A stretch of DNA of 64,000 bases from Bacteroidales bacterium. GTDB taxonomy: Bacteria > Bacteroidota > Bacteroidia > Bacteroidales > Bacteroidaceae. The position numbers and the translations under genes were made by a program. Of the stretch, positions 9,159-17,857 are shown one piece after another (the stretch's first letter is position 1; each line of letters begins with the position of its first letter). The notes below the pieces were generated by a model. The model was not told the origin of the DNA and did not search any database. It saw only the letters and a program-made list of their open reading frames with translations. The stretch covers positions 93,782 through 157,781 of the forward strand of contig SUXS01000006.1 of NCBI GenBank assembly GCA_015060865.1. The letters are read 5' to 3'.

Positions 9159-9479
9159 ATGACAAAGCGTGAAAATACAATCCGTAAGATTCAGCAATTG
9201 TCACAGCAGACAATGCCGAAAGGAACCCAGGTGATGTTATATGGGTCGCAAGCTCGTGGCGATGCTCGTGAAGACTCCGACTGGGATATCCTTATCATCT
9301 TGGACAAGCCCAAGGTAGAGCAAAGCGACCACGACAACATTGCTTTTCCTTTCACTATGCTTGGTTGGGAACTAGGCGAAGCTATCATTCCCGTCATCTA
9401 TACTCGTGAAGAATGGGCAAACAGTAGTTTTATGCCCTTTTACAAGAATGTTGAACGCGACAAAATCATACTGCAATGA
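9159..9479 (+). CDS. MNT-type nucleotidyltransferase of an MNT-HEPN pair
   Basis: The product has about 106 residues. The nucleotidyltransferase core GSQARGDAREDSDWDIL is seen, with aspartates near residues 41 and 43 and a GS pair near 29-30. Proteins of this kind pair with HEPN proteins as type VII-like toxin-antitoxin modules, in which the MNT enzyme adds AMP to the HEPN toxin; this is family knowledge. Its stop overlaps the start of the HEPN gene by four bases (ATGA), which implies translational coupling. ATGs at 9150 and 9153 are also possible starts. The pair lies between two long direct repeats. Confidence 0.8.
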   Translation: MTKRENTIRKIQQLSQQTMPKGTQVMLYGSQARGDAREDSDWDILIILDKPKVEQSDHDNIAFPFTMLGWELGEAIIPVIYTREEWANSSFMPFYKNVERDKIILQ

Positions 9480-9871
9480 GTCTGAACGAAGAGGAACGCA
9501 AGATCATCGTAGGTCTTGAATACGAAAAGGCGCAGGCTATCATGGCGCAAATTGAGGGATTGAAATCATTAGGTTATTGGGATAATATTGCCAATCGATT
9601 GTATTACGCTCTCTTCCATGCCGTATCAGCGTTACTCATCCACGACAAACATGCAGTCAATACCCATCGTGGTGTGGTTGTTCTCTTCGGACAGCACTAT
9701 GTAAGAACGGGAATATTCGACATGGCCGATGGTAAATTGTATTCCCAATTGCAAACCATGCGCGAGAAGGGCGACTACAATTGCATCTATCAGACTTCTG
9801 AAGAGGAGGTTTTGCCTATGATTGAGCCTGCTATGAATCTGATAAAAAAGATTGGTGAGTACATTGCTTAA
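9476..9871 (+). CDS. HEPN-domain protein of an MNT-HEPN pair
   Basis: This 131-residue all-helical protein carries the HEPN hallmark NRLYYALFHAVSALL (about residues 40-54) and a later THRGVVVLFGQHYV ... MREKGDY segment, typical of the PF05168 type. The classical RNase motif R-x4-6-H of HepT is not obvious, although RLYYALFH (R41-H48) has an R and H near each other. Toxicity is therefore uncertain. It overlaps the upstream MNT gene by four bases. The partner arrangement suggests toxin-antitoxin or phage-defence use, or substrate-specific nucleotidyl transfer. Confidence 0.8.
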   Translation: MSLNEEERKIIVGLEYEKAQAIMAQIEGLKSLGYWDNIANRLYYALFHAVSALLIHDKHAVNTHRGVVVLFGQHYVRTGIFDMADGKLYSQLQTMREKGDYNCIYQTSEEEVLPMIEPAMNLIKKIGEYIA

Positions 9872-9936
9872 GCATTAACCGCACCTATATTCTTTTACTA
9901 TTACCTTAGCATAGCCTTTCATTAACCCATTTTGGA

Positions 9937-10125
9937 CGAAACGCTCGGAAATCCTGTACAGAATTTTCGTAGCATAATGTAAGGTAAACCCTGTGGTTTG
10001 CTTACATGGTGTTGAAATCGGAAGTATAGACTTGCTTAACTCAAAAACTCACGTTTCGCTTACTTTCTGAAAAATCCTAATTGCCCATGGCTGCGTTCTT
10101 TTTGATTGGCTTGGGGATTGGGTGG
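9937..10125 (+). repeat. Long direct repeat, copy 2 (right of MNT-HEPN pair)
   Basis: About 189 bases match 8830-9034 in the same orientation with only scattered substitutions. This copy lacks exactly two 8-bp AACTC-type units (10038-10053 versus 8931-8962). The two copies enclose the MNT-HEPN pair and its promoter. Confidence 0.85.
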
Positions 10126-10160
10126 GAATGAGGAAAGGATGAGGGATTAGAACAAACGAT

Positions 10161-10210
10161 CTGCAAGGCCTTCAAGGTACGTCTACGTCCATTCCTTGAA
10201 AACCTTGCAG
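10161..10210. repeat. Long imperfect hairpin
   Basis: CTGCAAGG and TTCAAGG on the left pair with CCTTGAA and CCTTGCAG on the right, with a 2x2 internal bulge and a 16-base loop. It lies downstream of the minus-strand lipoprotein operon and could end or protect its transcript. No T run follows. Confidence 0.5.
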
Positions 10211-10235
10211 AGTTACTTGTGATATTATGAGAGTG

Positions 10236-10252
10236 CTTCCCCTTTGGGGAAG
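10236..10252 (-). terminator. Hairpin just after the lipoprotein operon
   Basis: CTTCCCC, loop TTT, GGGGAAG forms a perfect 7-bp stem four bases beyond the stop of the last gene of the operon. There is no clear T tract, so it may be a processing or stability hairpin rather than a strong terminator. Confidence 0.4.
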
Positions 10253-10256
10253 TGAT

Positions 10257-11087
10257 TTAAAACGCCATTTCGTATTTTCTCTTTGCCTCTTCTATGGGTT
10301 GGTCAGAATACATGTAATAGTATTCATCATCCTTAGAGAACCATTTATCGTTGCTAATCTGCATTTCGAGTGAACGCTTAAATAGCAAAACCAACTTATA
10401 AGCAAAGTCTTTATCCTTAACACTGATGGCATAATCTAAAGCCACATTACAAGCATCATTGTATCTTGTAACAGCTTGTGTGTATCTCATATTCGCTTCC
10501 ATCACCTCTTTGCCAACAATGCGACCCGTCGTTGCAACATCATGTCCAACGCTAAGTCCGCTAATGAATGATAATATCATACTTTTATTCCCATCAACGG
10601 CTTCGATATATGCCCCCATTAGTTCTGAAGTGTTCATATATGAGCATAGGGCTTTTAATGTGGATTCATCTACCATCTTTAGGCGGCTAAATATTAGCAT
10701 CTTTTGTGATTGGAGTATTCTTGGGAGTCTTTCCAAACCACCTTCACGCCAACTTGCAATATCCTCTACTCTATTTAATTCTCCATTGAGGATGGCTAAT
10801 CTGATTTCTTCACTCAATACAATTTCTTTATATGAATCTATCTTTGCTTTTTCTTTGTCATTAAACCATCCTTGTCCTCTGTACTTGGTCCATTTTCCTA
10901 TTATCTTATAGGCCTTCTCAAATTTCTTTTTAGACAAAGCTTCTTGAATATGAACTGGATAATCATAAGAATTTCTCATATAACTATCGTAAGAACAAGA
11001 CCCAACTCCAATAAGCACAAAAGCCAAACAAATTAAGCCAAATATGCCCCATCCACTAATTTCAATTTTAGTTTTCTTTTTTACCAT
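10257..11087 (-). CDS. Membrane-anchored protein of unknown function
   Basis: The product has 276 residues. After a basic N-terminus (MVKKKTKIE) one hydrophobic helix lies at about residues 12-30, ending in VGSCSYDSY; this could be a signal anchor or a weak lipobox. The remainder is mostly helical and polar, with lysine- and glutamate-rich stretches. I do not recognise the family. It is the last of three genes transcribed together, starting 18 bases after the stop of the preceding lipoprotein gene, so a shared envelope function is inferred. Base composition is AT-rich like its two neighbours. Confidence 0.6.
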   Translation of the reverse strand: MVKKKTKIEISGWGIFGLICLAFVLIGVGSCSYDSYMRNSYDYPVHIQEALSKKKFEKAYKIIGKWTKYRGQGWFNDKEKAKIDSYKEIVLSEEIRLAILNGELNRVEDIASWREGGLERLPRILQSQKMLIFSRLKMVDESTLKALCSYMNTSELMGAYIEAVDGNKSMILSFISGLSVGHDVATTGRIVGKEVMEANMRYTQAVTRYNDACNVALDYAISVKDKDFAYKLVLLFKRSLEMQISNDKWFSKDDEYYYMYSDQPIEEAKRKYEMAF

Positions 11088-11105
11088 ATTTATAGTGTTT
11101 AATTA

Positions 11106-12338
11106 TTATATAAATCTCGTAGCAAAACCAAGCATGTCAGACACTGTTACTTGTCCCGCATTACTCACAATATCTCCAAATCTGTAAGCAATATTTCCCA
11201 ATCTATCAAAGACCGTTTCATTATAAGGCGCCTCATAAGATTCGCCACCAACGAGGTATGCTTCAGAAGTTGCTCCTTCTGCAGCGGCATAAGAGGATTG
11301 CGTTCTGCTCTCTGCTAGTTTTTTATAACTTTCTATCAACTCTTGATTTGCCTGAACCTTTAATTCAAGTTCCAATCTTCTACAGGCTATCTCTTCCCGT
11401 TCTTTATAAATTTCTTGTTCTATTTTGAGTGACTCATATTCGTCTAATTTTCCCATATACGCATCATATAGAGCATCGGCAGTTTGTCGCTGTTCTGCCC
11501 CTACGGGTATCAACTGATGATATGCAGTTACTTCAGGGCTATAAGTATTGCCAGCTTTCGTAATTGCATCCTTCATTTTTAATAGAAGATTCTCACTGTG
11601 CTTCAAATAAATCATTTCTTGCACTTTCGGCAAATACTCTTGTACCAATGCATAAGTTTCAACGGCTGCATCAGGCACTGAAGACAATAACAGGTAAGCA
11701 TAGTCTATATCGTCCTTTGCTATATATTCATTGGCCTTATTGATAATGGCGTAAGGTTCCTTCTCATAGTTGTTGACGATTTTCTTACTTGCATTAGCTA
11801 ACATTTGCTTAATTTCTCGACTATTATCTATTCCATTCACAGCATTTATCATGGCTTTCTCGTATGAGTTACCGACACCCATTATATTGATTTCTGTCGA
11901 CTCGTATACTTCTCCCGTAAGCATGTTTCCTACATACAATGTCATCGTATAGATTACAGTCATCTTGCTCGGTACCGTGGCCGTTGTGCCTTTACTTTGG
12001 AGCGAAAGTACTGGAACTAAAGCAAAAGTAGGATCTCCACCAAGACATGCTATACCGTTAGAAGTTACCAAACGAAGCAACTTGAAAGTTATCTGCTTGG
12101 CGCTTTCATAACTAATATCCCCCTCTATTGCAGGAGAAAGGACTGTCAATGTTACTTTTGAAGATTCAAAAGCCTCAAGAAATTCATTGGATTGACTTCT
12201 AGGCAGTGAACCAACCTCTTGAATCAAAGGTTTATTCGCAGGCTCTGGGTTATAATAGACTCCTTTTTTGCGTTGTTCCCCATTAGAACAAGACGCGAGT
12301 ATTCCTGCTATTGACAGGATAAGCAACAACTTCTTCAT
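11106..12338 (-). CDS. Lipoprotein of unknown function with central coiled coil
   Basis: This 410-residue lipoprotein has a signal peptide with lipobox LASC (Cys at residue 17). Residues about 60-190 look like an alpha/beta domain (VIYTMTLYVGNMLTGEVYESTEINIMGVG) that resembles lipoproteins handling conserved GNGxSYxxA segments. A helical region follows, and residues about 305-350 are a strongly charged coiled coil (KIEQEIYKEREEIACRRLELE). A C-terminal glycine/serine-rich part ends the chain. No named family is recognised with confidence. It lies six bases after the DUF6175-like gene in the same operon. Confidence 0.6.
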   Translation of the reverse strand: MKKLLLILSIAGILASCSNGEQRKKGVYYNPEPANKPLIQEVGSLPRSQSNEFLEAFESSKVTLTVLSPAIEGDISYESAKQITFKLLRLVTSNGIACLGGDPTFALVPVLSLQSKGTTATVPSKMTVIYTMTLYVGNMLTGEVYESTEINIMGVGNSYEKAMINAVNGIDNSREIKQMLANASKKIVNNYEKEPYAIINKANEYIAKDDIDYAYLLLSSVPDAAVETYALVQEYLPKVQEMIYLKHSENLLLKMKDAITKAGNTYSPEVTAYHQLIPVGAEQRQTADALYDAYMGKLDEYESLKIEQEIYKEREEIACRRLELELKVQANQELIESYKKLAESRTQSSYAAAEGATSEAYLVGGESYEAPYNETVFDRLGNIAYRFGDIVSNAGQVTVSDMLGFATRFI

Positions 12339-12344
12339 AAACTT

Positions 12345-13367
12345 TTATCTTAATCCGTTAATACTGATGAGTACTTGTCCTAAACCTTGTGACTTATTGG
12401 TAACAGACACATTACATTCTTGTCTAATAGACCTTGCAAATGCCCTTCCCCAGTCATACGCGCTGAATTGTGTCCCGTCTCTATTTATGGTTGGTATTCT
12501 TACATTCTCGAAATACAATTCATAATCGGAATTGCGCTGCAACTTATAAGCGCCCTTTTTCGTGTTGGCTTTCATGTAATCCATTATCCAATCAGCATAA
12601 GTGTCACCCATATCAGTTTCATCGCTCAACTTAATATCAGAGCCATTCTTGACAGCAATACGGACAGAAATCTCACGACCCTTGGCTATTGTGTTGGCAA
12701 AAGAAGCCTTTATGTCATTAGATATTCTTCCGAAGTCTTTGCTGAAATATTTCTGCATAATATTTGTCATACTACTACCTTGCAAATCATTCTGCATATG
12801 TGTCGATATAACCTTATTGGTATAAATATCTATCACATTGATAGTGTATGCCAATTTACGATTGGTCAAATTGTGCGAGTAAGAATCAGAAGCATAATTG
12901 TAATCCACTTCCAATACGATGTCAGGAGATGCTGTTGCAAGCAATAAGGTTTTGGCGTCTTTGGCAAAATCATCTGCTTCATCCATTATACTCTGATTGT
13001 TCAAGCTCTTTAATGCTTGCTCCAAATCGGTCAGAGGAAATCCCATTTCTATGAACTTGCTCTGAATGACTGACACGATAGATTTGTTGTCCTCATTGGC
13101 AAACAAGTACCTTGTATAATCTCTGTCCAGTATAGTCTCTCCCTGCACTTTCTCTCGTCTAAGGCAATTGTATCTCTCCAATAACTGGTCGCTTGGAAGT
13201 ACCATAATAGAAGGTTTTGCCTGTTCAATGATATTCACAGGAGCATCATCTTCTTCAAAAGGATCAACTGAGACATCGGTCAGCATCGAACCTTTCTTAC
13301 TATTTCCTCCGCATGATAACAACATGGGGAAACACATAGCTATAAGCCATAATGTATGTTTTGTCAT
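12345..13367 (-). CDS. Lipoprotein resembling the DUF6175 family
   Basis: This 340-residue lipoprotein has a signal peptide ending in the lipobox LLSC (Cys near residue 19). The segments IMVLPSDQLLERYNCL, DYTRYLFANED and MGFPLTDLEQALKSLN agree with my memory of DUF6175 proteins of Bacteroidales, whose function is unknown. Its fold may resemble periplasmic lipoproteins that sense or assemble envelope parts. It is the first gene of a three-gene operon. A TAnnTTTG-like box on the minus strand at 13760-13767 is the nearest promoter candidate, which would leave a leader of nearly 400 bases. Confidence 0.6.
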   Translation of the reverse strand: MTKHTLWLIAMCFPMLLSCGGNSKKGSMLTDVSVDPFEEDDAPVNIIEQAKPSIMVLPSDQLLERYNCLRREKVQGETILDRDYTRYLFANEDNKSIVSVIQSKFIEMGFPLTDLEQALKSLNNQSIMDEADDFAKDAKTLLLATASPDIVLEVDYNYASDSYSHNLTNRKLAYTINVIDIYTNKVISTHMQNDLQGSSMTNIMQKYFSKDFGRISNDIKASFANTIAKGREISVRIAVKNGSDIKLSDETDMGDTYADWIMDYMKANTKKGAYKLQRNSDYELYFENVRIPTINRDGTQFSAYDWGRAFARSIRQECNVSVTNKSQGLGQVLISINGLR

Positions 13368-13605
13368 AACATAAATAAGCGCCTATAGACTCCTCGGATT
13401 CGGCAACAGGTTTGTTGATAGCTATAAAAAGAAAAAGCGCGGGAATCTGTACTGTCACTCGTCCCACGCATAGAGGCCTTCGCATTGCCCAACTCAGTAA
13501 AACGAGCAACGCCGAAGCCCACGCCGATATGTAATACACCAAAACCGTGCTTACACTATAATGTGCACGCACCTCGATTGTATGATACAACATACCCATG
13601 AGCAT
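13300..13605 (-). other. Possible membrane-protein fragment upstream of the lipoprotein operon
   Basis: A frame of 101 codons contains two hydrophobic segments (VLVYYISAWASALLVLLSW and VQIPALFLFIAI) joined by a basic turn. It overlaps the start of the DUF6175-like gene in another frame. The pattern could be the N-terminal remnant of a polytopic protein such as an O-antigen ligase, or chance. I see no start signal of its own and would not call it a gene. Confidence 0.2.
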
Positions 13606-13759
13606 CTACCGTTGCCTTGTCTTAACCAAGTTTTTAGAAAGTTGCGAAGTTTCTATGCGTTAAGAACAAAGCGTCAAGTAAACGCCTTTTCCATTATGTC
13701 ATCCCCGCCCTGCCACCTTAATCTGTACAAATGAATTAAGGTATCGGCGAGAGATGCGA

Positions 13760-13767
13760 CAAAGATA
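13760..13767 (-). promoter_or_regulatory. Candidate -7 element upstream of the lipoprotein operon
   Basis: On the minus strand this reads TATCTTTG. No -33 TTTG is present in the AT-rich repeat beyond it. It is the only good -7 match before the operon. Confidence 0.35.
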
Positions 13768-13773
13768 GTAAAT

Positions 13774-13806
13774 AATTAGGAATTAGGAGTTAGGAATTAG
13801 GAGTTA
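13774..13806. repeat. Heptamer repeat array (AATTAGG/AGTTAGG)
   Basis: Nearly five units of a 7-bp repeat alternate AATTAGG and AGTTAGG. The same family recurs at 34087-34180 and 39125-39227. Confidence 0.85.
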
Positions 13807-13868
13807 TTTTTAATGTTTTAGAGCATAACACGCTTTTAGTGTACGATAACGTTGACTAAATGATGTTT

Positions 13869-14065
13869 GGTTCTTCGTCAATTTAGGGGCAGCAAATCTT
13901 TCATAGTATCGTGTCATTCTGAGCGTTAGCGAAGAATCTCGCAAAGTCTCTTGCTGTATAATTCTCTGTCCCAGCGCGGGATCCTTCACTGCGCTCAGGA
14001 TGACACAGCATGCGGATTTTAGAGGAATGATGGGCTATAACTTGCCCCTAAATTGACGAAGAGCC
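13869..14065. mobile_element. MITE-like element with terminal inverted repeats and 8-bp target duplication
   Basis: The ends form 23-bp inverted repeats (22/23 match; left 13869-13891, right 14043-14065) that begin GG-T/C-TCTTCGTCAA. The element is 197 bases long, has no coding capacity, and is flanked on both sides by TGATGTTT (13861-13868 and 14066-14073), a clean 8-bp target duplication. A nested inverted pair (GTGTCATTCTGAGCG 13911-13925 with CGCTCAGGATGACAC 13992-14006) sits inside. End sequence and 8-bp duplication fit the ISL3 family, which would have to supply the transposase. Confidence 0.8.
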
Positions 14066-14135
14066 TGATGTTTCCCTGTTTTAGGTGTAGGTATCGGTTT
14101 TAAGCTATAACCTGCTGTATAACTGCCGCTTATCG

Positions 14136-14208
14136 ACCGATACCTGCGTTGCGAGGTGTCGGTGGCTGCTTCATCTACGACCGATACCCCGCAACGGGGG
14201 TGTCGGTC
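14136..14208. repeat. Two adjacent REP-like hairpins
   Basis: Hairpin 1 (14136-14163) pairs ACCGATACCT with AGGTGTCGGT. Hairpin 2 (14179-14208) pairs GACCGATACCCC with GGGGTGTCGGTC; both contain one G-U pair at the same place. Further single arms occur at 14090-14098 and about 14243-14252. The repeated arms suggest a palindromic intergenic family. Confidence 0.6.
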
Positions 14209-14402
14209 GGCATCCTATTGCAATACAATATGTTAGGGCAGATTACCGACACCTTCGCTAAATAAAGGGAAACAACACTTTATCGCAAGTGTAATACTCC
14301 AACGAAACAGGTGTAGCCATTAGCTGCTGCACCTGTAATAAATATAGATACACTGTAAGTAGGGAAAATCAGACAAAGAGATTTTTTCTGACGAAAGGCT
14401 CT

Positions 14403-14495
14403 GATAATTTTATCAAAAGGCTCCGTTAGAATTGCCGGAGCCTTGCGTTTCGCGCGGTACATGCATGTACCTGTTTTGTCGCATGTTTGTAATTC
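14403..14495. repeat. Palindrome cluster upstream of the fumarase gene
   Basis: GGCTCCG / CGGAGCC (14419-14442) forms a hairpin with a T4 run on the minus strand. The palindrome GGTACATGCATGTACC lies at 14456-14471, and its core TACATGCATGTAC recurs at 63796-63808. A long minus-strand reading frame runs across this area but appears to be made of repeats. Confidence 0.4.
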
Positions 14496-14599
14496 CAATG
14501 GAGCCTTAAAACAAGACACCATCGCGGATGAATTTGCCTTTTGGACAACTGCTATATTATTACCAAAATAAAATTCTGTGAGGAAAATGTGCCGAAAGC

Positions 14600-14630
14600 C
14601 TTGCAGATACGCAAAGTCTTTGTAATTTTG
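14600..14630 (+). promoter_or_regulatory. Promoter of the fumarase gene
   Basis: CTTG at 14600-14603, 19 bases, then TAATTTTG at 14623-14630. The predicted leader of about 50 bases contains the 8-bp repeat array described next. Confidence 0.55.
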
Positions 14631-14647
14631 CATAATTCCTAGATTAA

Positions 14648-14679
14648 AACTCATAAACTTAAAAACTCATAAACTCAAA
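14648..14679. repeat. 8-bp repeat array in the fumarase leader
   Basis: Four 8-bp units (AACTCATA, AACTTAAA, AACTCATA, AACTCAAA) end six bases before the fumarase ATG. The family is the one found in the long repeats around the MNT-HEPN pair. Confidence 0.8.
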
Positions 14680-14684
14680 TCACT

Positions 14685-16325
14685 ATGGCAACCACACCGG
14701 AATTTAAGTATGCACCGATGTTTCAGCTGGGAAAGGACGATACCGAGTACTATCTGCTGACCAAAGACTATGTGTCTGTCGGTGAGTTCGAGGGCAAGCC
14801 TATGCTGAAGATTGCTCCCGAAGGTTTAACCGCAATGGCCAACGCCGCCTTCCGCGACGTGTCGTTCCTCCTCCGCCGTGCCCACAACGAGCAGGTGGCG
14901 AAGATTCTGAGCGACCCCGAGGCCAGCGACAACGACAAGTATGTAGCGCTCACCTTCCTACGCAATGCCGAGGTGTCGGCCAAGGGCAAGCTCCCCTTGT
15001 GTCAGGACACGGGTACGGCCATCATCCATGGCGAGAAGGGCCAGCAGGTATGGACAGGCTTCTGCGACGAGGAGGCTCTCTCATTGGGCGTTTACAAGAC
15101 CTATACCGAGGAGAACCTGCGCTACTCGCAGAACGCTCCGCTCGACATGTACAATGAGGTGAACACCCGCTGCAACCTCCCCGCACAGATCGACATCGAG
15201 GCTACCGAGGGCATGGAGTATCACTTCCTCTGCGTTACCAAGGGTGGTGGCTCGGCCAACAAGACCTACCTCTACCAGGAGACCAAGGCGCTGCTCAACC
15301 CCGACACGTTGGTGCCCTTCATGGTGGAGAAGATGAAGACACTCGGCACCGCCGCTTGTCCGCCTTATCATATCGCCTTCGTCATCGGTGGCACATCGGC
15401 CGAGAAGAACCTCCTCACCGTGAAGCTCGCCTCGACACACTACTACGACAACCTGCCCACCACGGGCGACGAGACGGGTCGCGCCTTCCGCGATGTAGAG
15501 TTGGAGAAGAAGGTGCTCGAAGAGGCCTACCGCATCGGCCTCGGTGCACAGTTTGGCGGTAAGTACATGGCACACGATGTGCGCATCATCCGCCTGCCCC
15601 GTCACGGTGCCTCTTGTCCCGTAGGCCTTGGCGTATCCTGCTCGGCCGACCGCAACATCAAGTGCAAGATCAATAAGGACGGTATCTGGATTGAGAAGAT
15701 GGACGATAATCCAGGCTCACTCATCCCAGAGCATCTGCGCAATGCCGGTGAGGGTGATGTAGTACGCATCGACCTCAACCGCCCCATGCCCGAGATTCTG
15801 GCTGAGCTCACCAAGCATCCCGTGGCTACACGCCTCTCGCTCAACGGCACCATCATCGTGGGCCGCGACATCGCGCATGCCAAGCTGAAAGAGCGTCTCG
15901 ACCGTGGCGAAGACCTGCCCCAATACATCAAGGACCATCCCATCTACTACGCTGGTCCTGCCAAGACACCTGCCGGCATGGCTTGCGGCTCGATGGGCCC
16001 CACCACAGCCGGACGTATGGACCCCTATGTGGACCTCTTCCAGAGCCACGGCGGAAGCATGATTATGCTGGCCAAGGGCAACCGCGCACAGTGCGTCACC
16101 GACGCATGCAAGAAGCACGGCGGATTCTACCTCGGCTCTATCGGTGGCCCTGCCGCTATTCTGGCGCAGAACAACATCAAGAGCATCGAGTGCGTAGAGT
16201 ATCCCGAGCTTGGCATGGAGGCCATCTGGAAGATTGAGGTGGAGGACTTCCCCGCATTCATCCTCGTGGACGACAAGGGCAACGACTTCTTCAAGCAGCT
16301 GAAGCCTACTTGCCCGATGAAGTAA
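14685..16325 (+). CDS. fumB: Class I fumarate hydratase (4Fe-4S)
   Basis: This 546-residue enzyme is the iron-sulfur type of fumarase, interconverting fumarate and malate in the cytoplasm. In anaerobes it works in the branch that makes succinate. The three cluster cysteines are at residues 106 ([10 protein letters not shown]), 225 (TAACPPYH) and 319 (GVSCSADRN), spaced exactly as in E. coli FumA/FumB (105, 224, 318). N-terminal alpha domain and C-terminal beta domain are fused in one chain, as in FumA. The symbol fumA would fit equally well. It is a single-gene unit with its own promoter and a palindromic terminator. Confidence 0.95.
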   Translation: MATTPEFKYAPMFQLGKDDTEYYLLTKDYVSVGEFEGKPMLKIAPEGLTAMANAAFRDVSFLLRRAHNEQVAKILSDPEASDNDKYVALTFLRNAEVSAKGKLPLCQDTGTAIIHGEKGQQVWTGFCDEEALSLGVYKTYTEENLRYSQNAPLDMYNEVNTRCNLPAQIDIEATEGMEYHFLCVTKGGGSANKTYLYQETKALLNPDTLVPFMVEKMKTLGTAACPPYHIAFVIGGTSAEKNLLTVKLASTHYYDNLPTTGDETGRAFRDVELEKKVLEEAYRIGLGAQFGGKYMAHDVRIIRLPRHGASCPVGLGVSCSADRNIKCKINKDGIWIEKMDDNPGSLIPEHLRNAGEGDVVRIDLNRPMPEILAELTKHPVATRLSLNGTIIVGRDIAHAKLKERLDRGEDLPQYIKDHPIYYAGPAKTPAGMACGSMGPTTAGRMDPYVDLFQSHGGSMIMLAKGNRAQCVTDACKKHGGFYLGSIGGPAAILAQNNIKSIECVEYPELGMEAIWKIEVEDFPAFILVDDKGNDFFKQLKPTCPMK

Positions 16326-16344
16326 GGAGGAGCAAATCAGACTA

Positions 16345-16370
16345 GCAAAAGCCGGCATGCCGGCTTTTGC
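16345..16370. terminator. Palindromic terminator after the fumarase gene
   Basis: A 26-base perfect palindrome (arm GCAAAAGCCGGCA) lies 19 bases beyond the stop. The arm ends in TTTTGC, so both strands could terminate here. Confidence 0.75.
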
Positions 16371-16623
16371 CATTTATTACAAAAAACATTTTGAATGAAA
16401 TTCGATACCCAAAGGCGCCAAATCAAACTTTCTCACGCTCAACAATACAAGTAAACTTGCATTGCCTTCGCTAAATCGAAATTTTGCACTAATTTTAACT
16501 TGTGCTTGCACAAGCAGAAATTAGGCTGCGGCTCGGGAAACTGCAACTGACGTAGGAGCGAGTGCAGAGATAAGTTTACTTAATCTCAGCCGATTGACAA
16601 GGAAGAAAATATAATTAAATATA
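16371..16623. other. Intergenic stretch between the fumarase gene and trpS
   Basis: No gene is seen. Short inverted repeats occur: CTTGTGC / GCACAAG near 16500-16515, AAGTAAACTT (about 16449) with AAGTTTACTT (about 16573), and GAGAT / ATCTC around 16567-16588. Confidence 0.4.
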
Positions 16624-16655
16624 TTTGCGTTTTCTCTCGCCTTGCACTAATTTTG
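16624..16655 (+). promoter_or_regulatory. Promoter of trpS
   Basis: TTTG at 16624-16627, 20 bases, then TAATTTTG at 16648-16655. The TTTG is itself the end of a second -7 match (TATATTTG, 16620-16627), so two overlapping promoters are possible. Confidence 0.6.
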
Positions 16656-16693
16656 CAGGCGCAAACTAAAATTGGTATAAAACGCACTTATAT

Positions 16694-17779
16694 ATGGGAA
16701 AAATCATTCTTACGGGCGACCGCCCTACGGGCCGCCTTCACTTGGGACACTTCGTAGGCTCACTGCGCCGTCGTGTGGAGCTGCAAAACTCGGGACTGTT
16801 CGACAAGGTTTTCATCATGATTGCCGACGCTCAAGCACTGACCGACAATGCCGATAACCCCGAGAAGATACGCCAAAACATCATCGAGGTAGCCCTCGAC
16901 TACCTGGCCTGCGGCATCGACCCGGCGAAGAGCACCATCTTCATACAATCACAGGTGGCCGAGCTGTGCGAACTGGCATTCTACTACATGAACCTCGTCA
17001 CCGTGAGCCGCCTGCAGCGCAACCCGACGGTGAAGACGGAGATACAGATGCGCAACTTCGAGACGAGCATCCCCGTAGGATTCTTCACCTACCCCATCAG
17101 CCAGGCTTCGGACATCACCGCCTTCCGCGCCACCACGGTGCCTGCCGGCGAGGACCAGCAGCCGATGATTGAGCAGGCCCGCGAGATCGTGCGCCGCTTC
17201 AACGGAATCTATGGCGACACCCTCGTGGAGCCCGAGATACTGCTGCCCGACAATGCAGCCTGCATGCGTCTGCCGGGCACCGACGGCAAGGCCAAGATGT
17301 CGAAGTCGCTGGGCAACTGCATCTACCTGTCAGACTCCTCTGAGGAGGTGCGCAAGCGCGTGATGAGCATGTATACCGACCCCGACCACATCCGCGTGGA
17401 AGACCCCGGAAAGGTGGAGGGGAACACGGTGTTCACCTACCTCGACGCCTTCTGCCGCCCCGAGCACTTTGCCCAATACTGGCCCGACTACAGCAGCCTC
17501 GACGAGCTGAAGGCCCACTACATGCGTGGCGGACTGGGCGACGTGAAGGTGAAGAAGTTCCTCTACGCCATCCTCGAAGAGCTGCTCACCCCCATCCGCG
17601 AGCGCCGCAAGGAGTGGGAGAAGGACATCCCCGCCGTATTCGACATCCTGAAACGGGGTAGCGAGGCAGCCCGCGAAGTAGCTGCCGGCACACTGGCCGA
17701 CGTGCGCCGCGCCATGCGCATCGACTACTTCGACGATGCCGAACTGATTGCCGAACAGTCACGAAAATTTAGCGTTTAA
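16694..17779 (+). CDS. trpS: Tryptophanyl-tRNA synthetase
   Basis: The enzyme has 361 residues and charges tRNA-Trp in the cytoplasm. The class I signature HIGH appears as HLGH (residues 16-19) and the KMSKS loop is exact at residues 201-205. The motif [13 protein letters not shown] and the segment VPAGEDQQP are typical of the bacterial TrpRS subgroup. Length agrees with the family. It has its own promoter. I see no leader peptide or T-box upstream. CoaX follows about 80 bases later. Confidence 0.96.
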   Translation: MGKIILTGDRPTGRLHLGHFVGSLRRRVELQNSGLFDKVFIMIADAQALTDNADNPEKIRQNIIEVALDYLACGIDPAKSTIFIQSQVAELCELAFYYMNLVTVSRLQRNPTVKTEIQMRNFETSIPVGFFTYPISQASDITAFRATTVPAGEDQQPMIEQAREIVRRFNGIYGDTLVEPEILLPDNAACMRLPGTDGKAKMSKSLGNCIYLSDSSEEVRKRVMSMYTDPDHIRVEDPGKVEGNTVFTYLDAFCRPEHFAQYWPDYSSLDELKAHYMRGGLGDVKVKKFLYAILEELLTPIRERRKEWEKDIPAVFDILKRGSEAAREVAAGTLADVRRAMRIDYFDDAELIAEQSRKFSV

Positions 17780-17857
17780 GATTAAGGGTATACAGCCCTA
17801 CTGCAAGTGGCCTTGCGTAACCCGACACACCTAGAGACAAGAAACGGAAACAGCAAC

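Noticed and set aside
12420..12947. Plus-strand frame of 175 codons opposite the DUF6175-like gene
   Set aside because: Antisense shadow of a gene with clear lipoprotein features; no family pattern in the shadow.
14280..14654. Minus-strand frame of 124 codons upstream of the fumarase gene
   Set aside because: It runs through palindromes and repeat-like sequence and has no coding-like composition or promoter; I regard it as spurious.
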